A DNA stretch of 64,000 nucleotides from an uncultured Eggerthellaceae bacterium (GTDB lineage: Bacteria; Actinomycetota; Coriobacteriia; Coriobacteriales; Eggerthellaceae). Where the stretch lies: NCBI GenBank assembly GCA_958454405.1, contig CAUEBO010000007.1, positions 8,620 to 72,619 of the forward strand, read 5' to 3'. Of the stretch, positions 58,693 to 64,000 are shown in pieces (position 1 is the stretch's first letter; every line of letters starts with the position of its first letter). Below the pieces are notes generated by a model. That model worked only from the letters and a program-made list of their open reading frames with translations. It searched no databases and had not been told where the DNA came from. The position numbers and the translations under genes were made by a program.

Positions 58693-59817
58693 CTACAGGT
58701 ACCTCATCGGATCGACGGCCGCGCCGTTGACCTCAACTTGGAAGTGCAGGTGGGCACCGAAAGAATGTCCGGTGTTGCCCACGGCCCCGATATGCTCGCC
58801 CCTGCTGACCGACTGGCCCACCGACACGTACACGGCCGAAGAGTGCATGTACTTGGTCACCAGCCCGTTGCCGTGCGAGATCACGATCCAGTTCCCCGCT
58901 CCGCCGTTGTAGCCTCCGTCGTAGGTCGCGTAGATGACCGTGCCGCTTTCCGCGGCGTAGTAGGGCGTTCCCTCGGGCGCGCCGAAATCGACGCCCTTAT
59001 GGAAGGAAGCCGTGAAGTCGCGGTAGCCGAAGGGGCTCGTCAGGCTTCCGGCCGGGCACGGGTGGGTGAAGATGCCCGATCCGGACGCGACGGTGCTTCC
59101 CTGGGACGATCCGCGCTTCGCGGCCTCTGCGGCAGCCGCCGCCTGGCGGGCCGCCTCGGCCTCCAGCTCCTCCTGGGCCTGCAGCTCGGCGACTTCGACC
59201 GTGATCTTCTCGGCCTCTTCGCGCAGAGACGTCTGCGTCGCCTCGATCTCGGCCATCAGATCCGACGCCCTCTGCATCTCGTCCGCAGCCGCCTGTTCCT
59301 GCTGAGCGTATTCGTCGTGCGCGGCCTGGGCCTCGGCGCGGACGTCCTTCGTCTCCTGGACGAGCGCGGCGTCCTGGCCGGCGATGCGCTCGAGCATGTC
59401 CCATGCGGTCAGGAACTCGTCGAACGTCGTCGAGCCCAGCACCACGTCGAGCAGCGACATGGAGCCGCCGGTCTTGTACAGGGTGACCGCCCGGTCGCCC
59501 AAGCGCACCTGGAGCTCGGCGATGCGGGCCTCGGCCTCGTCGATGCGGCCCTGCGCCTCGTCCATGGCCTCCTGGGCGGCCTCGTGACGCTCGAGCGCGT
59601 CGGCGTAACTCGCGTTCGCCGCGTTGAGGTCGGTCTGCAAGGCGTCAATCTTCGCGAAGACGGCGTCGGCTTCGGCCTGCTTCTCGGCAGAGGTCACCGC
59701 AAAGGCGGACGAAGCCGGCCAGCCGAACAGCGCCAATGCGAGCGCGAGCGCGCACGTCCCGACGAGGGACGGCAGAGCGGGGAACGTGCGTTTCGTGTTT
59801 GAGTTCTGCATATGCAT
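58693..59817 (-). CDS. M23-family peptidoglycan hydrolase with coiled coil
   Basis: A 374-residue secreted protein. The signal peptide ends near ASSAFA. A long coiled coil (about 40-230) is of the CwlO/PcsB type, followed by a Ser/Gly linker and a LytM (M23) domain with HKGVDFGAPEG (first zinc ligands) and GAHLHFQVEVNG (HxH). It cuts peptide cross-links in the cell wall, probably under FtsEX-like control as in relatives. Start: ATG at 59817 with GGAAGAAC. An inverted repeat ACGGTT-ACG-AACCGT lies at 59831-59845. Heads the operon with DUF512, der, plsY and gpsA. Confidence 0.93.
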   Translation of the reverse strand: MHMQNSNTKRTFPALPSLVGTCALALALALFGWPASSAFAVTSAEKQAEADAVFAKIDALQTDLNAANASYADALERHEAAQEAMDEAQGRIDEAEARIAELQVRLGDRAVTLYKTGGSMSLLDVVLGSTTFDEFLTAWDMLERIAGQDAALVQETKDVRAEAQAAHDEYAQQEQAAADEMQRASDLMAEIEATQTSLREEAEKITVEVAELQAQEELEAEAARQAAAAAEAAKRGSSQGSTVASGSGIFTHPCPAGSLTSPFGYRDFTASFHKGVDFGAPEGTPYYAAESGTVIYATYDGGYNGGAGNWIVISHGNGLVTKYMHSSAVYVSVGQSVSRGEHIGAVGNTGHSFGAHLHFQVEVNGAAVDPMRYL

Positions 59818-59830
59818 CCGTTCTTCCAAT

Positions 59831-59845
59831 ACGGTTACGAACCGT
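59831..59845. promoter_or_regulatory. Inverted repeat before the M23 peptidase gene
   Basis: ACGGTT, three bases, AACCGT: a perfect 6-bp inverted repeat 14 bases before the start, in a gap of 164 bases after ispH. Possible operator or leader hairpin. Confidence 0.3.
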
Positions 59846-59981
59846 TCATGGCATGATAGCAAGAAAGCGGCGGATAGGCCACGTTCCGAACCGAAGGAAC
59901 ATGCGCGAACGGGCGCGGAGGCGGCTGCGGCGGCGCCGGACGGAAGCGGGAGGCGGCACGGCGCCTGGTCGGATGCGGCGG

Positions 59982-60818
59982 CTACAGCGCCTCCAGGCGG
60001 GACACCACGGCGCTGATCTGCATTTCGGGCGTGGACGCCCCGGCCGTGACCCCGACGGCCGCGCAGCCTTCGAACCAGGAGGGGTCTATCTCGTCGGGCG
60101 CCTCGACATGGTGGGTACGCGGGCACGCGGCCGCGCAGATGTCGGCGAGGCGCGTCGTGTTCGACGAGTTGCGGCCGCCGATGACCACGATGGCGTCCAC
60201 CTCGTCCGCAAGCGCGGCGGCGGACTCCTGGCGCTGGCGCGTGGCGAAGCAGATGGTGTTCTTCACCTGCGCCTCGACGCCGCGCGCCTCGATGGCCGAC
60301 ACGACGGCGTCCAGCGCCTCGCGCTGCTGGGTGGTTTGCACGACGACGCCCACGGGCGCGTCAAGCGCCTCGGGCAGGTCGTCCGGCGACGCCACGACGT
60401 GCACCCGTCCGCCCGATTCCCGCGCGCAGGCCACGAGCCCTTCGACCTCGGGATGCCCCGCCTCGCCCACCACGACGACGCATCCGCAGCGCTTCGCCAG
60501 CTGCGCCGCGGCCTTCTGGGCGCGCGCCACATGCGGGCAGGTGGCGTCAACGACCTCGCACCCGAGCGCCTCGACGGTGCGGCGGACCTCGGGCGTCACG
60601 CCGTGGCTGCGGATGATGACCGAGCCCTGCCCCGCGTCGGCCGGATCGTCGACCGCGCGGATGCCGCGCTCGGCCAGCTGCGCCACCACCTGCGGATTGT
60701 GGATGAGCGGCCCGAGCGTCCAGGCCCCCTTTGCGCCCTCGACGGCATGCAGGGCCATGTCGAGCGCCCGTTGCACGCCGTAGCAGGCGCCCGCGTGCTG
60801 GGCCCGGACCACCCTCAT
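59982..60818 (-). CDS. ispH: 4-hydroxy-3-methylbut-2-enyl diphosphate reductase
   Basis: A 278-residue Fe-S enzyme, last step of the MEP isoprenoid pathway. The three cluster Cys are in AGACYGVQRALDMAL (Cys12), DATCPHV (about Cys94) and NTICFATRQRQ (about Cys193); the substrate Ser/Asn motif is IGGRNSSNTTRLA. N-terminal part shorter than E. coli IspH. ATG overlaps the plsC stop. Confidence 0.95.
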   Translation of the reverse strand: MRVVRAQHAGACYGVQRALDMALHAVEGAKGAWTLGPLIHNPQVVAQLAERGIRAVDDPADAGQGSVIIRSHGVTPEVRRTVEALGCEVVDATCPHVARAQKAAAQLAKRCGCVVVVGEAGHPEVEGLVACARESGGRVHVVASPDDLPEALDAPVGVVVQTTQQREALDAVVSAIEARGVEAQVKNTICFATRQRQESAAALADEVDAIVVIGGRNSSNTTRLADICAAACPRTHHVEAPDEIDPSWFEGCAAVGVTAGASTPEMQISAVVSRLEAL

Positions 60819-61804
60819 GAGGTTTCCTTTTCGGATGCCCCGTCATCCTGAGCGGAGGCGCATCGCACCGAAGTCGAAGGATCCCGGGTGGCGTTGGCAG
60901 CGGCGCTTTCGATTGGAGAAGCGGGGGATCCTTCGACTTCGCGCTGCGCGCTGCGTTTAGGATGGCAATCCGCGGCCTCGGCCTGGATGCCGGCCACCAC
61001 CTCGGCCGTCGTGTGCCGCGGAACGGGATGCTGGGCGAACGCGGCCGTGAAGTCCTTGCCGCCGGGGAACAGCGCCGGCATGTCCACCTGCTCGCGTGGA
61101 ACGCGCTGGGACAGGGCGAAGCACTCGCGCATGGCGTACCACGTGCAGCCGTCCAGCCGGTCCTCCTTCGGCAGGAAGTCGAAGTCGCCCACCAGGATGG
61201 GGTCGCCGTACTCGATGGTGATCTTCGGGAAGCGGAAGCGCTCGCCCTTCCGCTTCACCAGCTCGGCGTTGCGCACGGTCATGGGCAGGATGGGGGCCTT
61301 CCCCATCTTCGCCACGAATGCGGCGCCGGAATGGATCTCGGGCGTCTTCGTGCCCTTGCCGCGGCGCGTGCCCTCGGGCAGGATGCCCACGATCTCGTCG
61401 TTCTTCAGCATGCGCGTCGCGCGCTTGATGGCCGTGCGGTCGGCCGCATCGCGCTTGACGGGAAACGCCCCCACGCGCGAAAGTATCTGGCCCACCAGGC
61501 CGTGCGCGTTGTCGAACAGGCTCTCGCGCCCCATGAACCGCAGCCACTGCTGCGGGCGCGTGGCCAGGTACATGAACGCCACGTCCAGAAACGACGTGTG
61601 GTTCGCCACCACCACCACGCCGCTTTTCCGGTAGAACCCCCGGATGCTCTCGCGGCGGTCAACGCGGTAGCGGAAGCAGATCTTGAACACGAACACGAGG
61701 AAGCCCCAGATGAGGTTGCCCGCCCAATGGGGAACCTGCTTGTCGTCGGACGTGCCGCCCAGCGGCATGTCCCACATCTTCTCGTACGGCAGGATTAGGC
61801 TCAT
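60815..61804 (-). CDS. plsC: 1-acyl-glycerol-3-phosphate acyltransferase with repeat-derived tail
   Basis: A 329-residue PlsC-type acyltransferase that makes phosphatidic acid. NHTSFLDVAFM (catalytic NHxxxxD), FMGRESLFD and LPEGTRRGKG are the conserved blocks; an N-terminal hydrophobic segment anchors it. Residues after about 278 (CHPKRSAQREVEGS and on to the end) are translated from a palindromic repeat (60842-60967) and have no counterpart in other PlsC proteins. Start: ATG at 61804 overlaps the cmk stop as ATGA; a TTG three codons upstream is less likely. Confidence 0.92.
   Translation of the reverse strand: MSLILPYEKMWDMPLGGTSDDKQVPHWAGNLIWGFLVFVFKICFRYRVDRRESIRGFYRKSGVVVVANHTSFLDVAFMYLATRPQQWLRFMGRESLFDNAHGLVGQILSRVGAFPVKRDAADRTAIKRATRMLKNDEIVGILPEGTRRGKGTKTPEIHSGAAFVAKMGKAPILPMTVRNAELVKRKGERFRFPKITIEYGDPILVGDFDFLPKEDRLDGCTWYAMRECFALSQRVPREQVDMPALFPGGKDFTAAFAQHPVPRHTTAEVVAGIQAEAADCHPKRSAQREVEGSPASPIESAAANATRDPSTSVRCASAQDDGASEKETS
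60842..60967. repeat. Palindromic repeat forming the C-terminal codons of plsC
   Basis: Starts GTCATCCTGAGCG, then GTCGAAGGATCCC; the other half has GGGGATCCTTCGACTTCG and ends AGGATGGCA. This is the same family as 14009-14049. I recall the translated peptide (HPERS-like) from many unrelated genomes, so the repeat is probably mobile across bacteria. Confidence 0.7.
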
Positions 61805-62517
61805 CGGCGACAATCCCCCTCGTCGTTCGAGGAGCCGGCGGCCTGCCCCCTTGCCTGCAGAGCGAGGGAGCAGATGCGGTCGATGATGTCCTCGATGTAG
61901 CGGCCCGTGGAATCGAGCATCACGGCATCGTCGGCCGGCCTGAGCGGCGAGGCGGCGCGCGACGAATCGTAATCGTCGCGGCGCTGGATGTCGGCGAGCA
62001 CCTCGTCGTAGTCGATCGAGCCGATGCCGCGATCCACGTTCTGGCGCACGCGCCGATGCGCGCGCTCCTCGGCGGAGGCCGTCAGGAACACCTTGACCGC
62101 GGCGTCGGGGAACACGGCGGTGCCGATGTCGCGCCCCTCCACCACGTAATCGCCCGCACGCCCGATGCGCTGCTGCTGGGCGACGAGCGCGGCGCGCACC
62201 GACGGGGCCGCGGACACGGGGCTCACGGCGCGGTCGATCTCGGCCGTGCGGATGGCGTCGGTCACGTCGACGCCGCCGATCGAGACGCGGCGGGGCACGG
62301 GGTCGCCCGCTTCGTGGGTGAAGGCGATGTCATGCGTGCGCGCGAGGGCGCCCAGCGCGGCATCGTCGTCGAAGGGAACCCCGTCGGCCGCCGCCTGCCA
62401 GGCGACGGCGCGGTACATGGCCCCGGTATCCAAGCAGGAGAAGCCGAGTTCGCGCGCGACGGCCTTGGCGACCGTCGATTTTCCGGCCCCGCTCGGGCCG
62501 TCGATGGCGATGATCAT
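61801..62517 (-). CDS. cmk: Cytidylate kinase
   Basis: A 238-residue kinase making CDP and dCDP: IAIDGPSGAGKSTVAKAVAR (P loop), LDTGAMYRAVAW, and VEGRDIGTAVFPDA with AEERAHRRV. ATG overlaps the aroA stop, and its own stop overlaps plsC. Confidence 0.97.
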   Translation of the reverse strand: MIIAIDGPSGAGKSTVAKAVARELGFSCLDTGAMYRAVAWQAAADGVPFDDDAALGALARTHDIAFTHEAGDPVPRRVSIGGVDVTDAIRTAEIDRAVSPVSAAPSVRAALVAQQQRIGRAGDYVVEGRDIGTAVFPDAAVKVFLTASAEERAHRRVRQNVDRGIGSIDYDEVLADIQRRDDYDSSRAASPLRPADDAVMLDSTGRYIEDIIDRICSLALQARGQAAGSSNDEGDCRR

Positions 62518-63842
62518 CGCGTCAACCTTTCGATGTCGGAGAGGAAATGGGGATAGCTGATCTTCACGGAGTCGAAGTTGGACACCTCGACCGGCGCGTT
62601 GCCGCACAGCCCTGCGAGCGCCCAGGTCATGGCCAGACGGTGGTCGTTCTTCGAGTCGAACGCGGCGCCCTGCGGCACGACGAGGCCCGGCTGGCCCTCC
62701 ACGTACAGGTCGTTGCCGTCGATCCAAGCGTCCACGCCGATGGTCCCCAGGCCCTCCACGATGGCGGCCAGGCGGTCCGTCTCCTTCACGCGCAGCTCGC
62801 TGACCTCGCGGAACACGGTCACACCGCGCGCATGCGCTGCCACCAGAGCAAGCACGGGAACCTCGTCGACGAGCGTGGCTATCTTGTCGGCGGGGATCTC
62901 GCACCCGTGCAGGCTCGGCGTGTAGCACGCCGAGACGACGCCGTAGGGCTCCTTGCCGGCGGCTCCCGCATGCCGCACGGTCACGTCGGCCCCCATGCGC
63001 TCGAGCGTGCGCGTGAAGCCGATGCGCGCCGTGTTCAGGCTCACGTTCTCCACCTGGATGGAGCTTCCGGGCTTGAGCACGGCGGCGCACACGAGAAAGG
63101 CCGCCGAAGACGGGTCACCCGGAACGCGGACCTCGCACGCCTTGAGGCAGGCGGGGCCCGTCACGCTGGCCGTGCGGTCGGCCGCCGTCGTGGGCACGCC
63201 GAATTCGGGCAGCATGAGCTCGGTGTGGTTGCGCGACGGCGACGGCTCGTTCAGGGTCGTCGTGCCGTGCGCGTAGACGCCGGCGAGCAACACGGCTGTT
63301 TTGAGCTGGGCCGACGCCATGGGAGCGTCGTAGGTTATGGCTCGAAGGTCCCGCGTTCCCACTTCCGTGATGGGCAGCGTCTCGCGGCCGTCCGGCTCGA
63401 AGCGGACGCCCATCTTCATGAGCGGCGCGGTGATGCGGCGCATCGGGCGGCGGATGAGCGAATCGTCGCCGGTCAGCTCCACGCGGACGTCCCATGGAGC
63501 GAGCACGCCCATGAGCAGGCGCGCCGTCGTTCCGGAATTCCCGCAGTCGATGGGTCCGCCAGGCTGGCAGGGGCCCTTCGCCCCCCACCCCGTGATGCCG
63601 CCGGCCAAGCTGCCGTCGGGCTCCTTCTCAAGCGAGACCTGCGCGCCAAGCTGCGAGACCGCTGCTATGGACGAGCGCACGTCGTCGGAGTCGAGCACGC
63701 CGGAGATCCGCGACGTGCCCTCGGCCATCGCGGCGAACAGCACGGCCCGGTGCGAGATGGACTTGTCGCCCGGAACGCTGGCCGATCCGCGCAGCGGGGC
63801 GGGCAGCGGGGAGACGACGGTGACGCTCCGTTCATTCGACAT
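62514..63842 (-). CDS. aroA: 3-phosphoshikimate 1-carboxyvinyltransferase (EPSP synthase)
   Basis: A 442-residue shikimate-pathway enzyme. VPGDKSISHRAVLFAAM (N-terminal substrate motif), GNSGTTARLLMG, and RVKETDRLAAIVEGL plus KNDHRLAMTWALAG at the C terminus. RBS AAAGGAG. Start overlaps the tyrA stop by 11 bases. Confidence 0.98.
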   Translation of the reverse strand: MSNERSVTVVSPLPAPLRGSASVPGDKSISHRAVLFAAMAEGTSRISGVLDSDDVRSSIAAVSQLGAQVSLEKEPDGSLAGGITGWGAKGPCQPGGPIDCGNSGTTARLLMGVLAPWDVRVELTGDDSLIRRPMRRITAPLMKMGVRFEPDGRETLPITEVGTRDLRAITYDAPMASAQLKTAVLLAGVYAHGTTTLNEPSPSRNHTELMLPEFGVPTTAADRTASVTGPACLKACEVRVPGDPSSAAFLVCAAVLKPGSSIQVENVSLNTARIGFTRTLERMGADVTVRHAGAAGKEPYGVVSACYTPSLHGCEIPADKIATLVDEVPVLALVAAHARGVTVFREVSELRVKETDRLAAIVEGLGTIGVDAWIDGNDLYVEGQPGLVVPQGAAFDSKNDHRLAMTWALAGLCGNAPVEVSNFDSVKISYPHFLSDIERLTR

Positions 63843-64000
63843 GAGTGTGCTCCTTTGCCGTCAGAGGGCTGAACGATACCGAAAAACCTGCGTTGATGAG
63901 CTGGGATGACAGCCGGCCGACGTCGCCTTCGTCGGTGAGCACCAAGCTGAGCACGGCGCTGTCCTCCGTCACGTGGTCGATCTCGATGGACTGGATGTTG
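63832..64000 (-). CDS. tyrA: Prephenate dehydrogenase, C-terminal end (partial)
   Basis: The last 55 residues of a gene cut by the window edge. IEIDHVTEDSAVLSLVLTDE and VGRLSSQLINAGFSVSFSPL have the pattern of an ACT regulatory domain, as at the end of prephenate dehydrogenases. Overlap with aroA and operon position support tyrA. The catalytic part is not visible, so the call rests on the ACT-like end and context. Confidence 0.6.
   Translation of the reverse strand, partial: NIQSIEIDHVTEDSAVLSLVLTDEGDVGRLSSQLINAGFSVSFSPLTAKEHTHVE

Noticed and set aside
1..64000. CRISPR arrays, tRNA, rRNA or complete insertion sequences
   Set aside because: No regular spacer-repeat pattern, no cloverleaf with a recognisable T-arm, no rRNA segment and no transposase-like protein was seen on either strand. 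A dedicated RNA scan could still find something missed by eye.

Overview
The window is a high-GC bacterial chromosome segment, coding-dense and almost entirely on the - strand. The GC bias, the housekeeping gene order, the BRO/DinD-type antirepressor and the paralogous FAD oxidoreductases suggest an anaerobic gut actinobacterium of the class Coriobacteriia (Eggerthella/Gordonibacter-like). That assignment comes from pattern memory, not from a database search. No rRNA, tRNA, CRISPR array or complete insertion sequence was recognised.

Layout. 0-9.8 kb is accessory: a B3/B4-domain protein, a GNAT acetyltransferase, a two-component system with an FtsX-type ABC transporter (one operon), a BRO-family protein and a two-gene ABC exporter. 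9.9-20.2 kb is a core block, ffh, ftsY, smc, rnc, plsX, rpmF, interrupted between ftsY and smc by a PadR/DUF2812 pair and a small membrane protein. 20.3-37.1 kb is an accessory island with a serpin lipoprotein, an ABC exporter, two tandem CLC-F-like transporters, a HelD-like helicase, an AraC-GNAT fusion, a GntR-controlled ABC exporter, two related FAD oxidoreductases, a TetR regulator, several palindromic repeats and two perfect or near-perfect parS sites. The core block resumes at 37.4-45.7 kb with DUF177, a coiled-coil protein, serine acetyltransferase, coaD, rsmD, recG, a FakA/YloV-like DAK2 protein, Asp23 and, divergently, rpmB. DUF177 and rpmF are normally neighbours, so the island appears to have split them.

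45.9-50.6 kb holds a zinc-ribbon coiled-coil protein, a Nif3-like protein, a PHP phosphatase, a cysteine desulfurase and rpe. ogt and an unusual VanZ-RDD-YjeF_N fusion follow on the + strand. 53.5-59.8 kb is an operon of an M23 peptidase, a DUF512 radical SAM protein, der, plsY and gpsA, ending in a strong terminator next to a candidate small RNA. 60-64 kb is a tightly overlapping operon, tyrA (partial), aroA, cmk, plsC, ispH.

How the genes work together: protein targeting (ffh, ftsY), chromosome maintenance (smc, recG), ribosome assembly (rpmF, rpmB, rnc, rsmD, der), phospholipid synthesis (plsX, plsY, gpsA, plsC, FakA-like) and aromatic and isoprenoid precursors (tyrA, aroA, ispH).

The most striking non-coding signal is a 115-116 bp repeat (three copies) whose arms change sequence by compensatory substitutions while the fold, ends and length stay constant. 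A second palindromic family has a copy inserted in frame in the DUF512 gene. A third adds a C-terminal tail to plsC. A 157-bp family and a 145-bp element with long terminal inverted repeats sit in the island.
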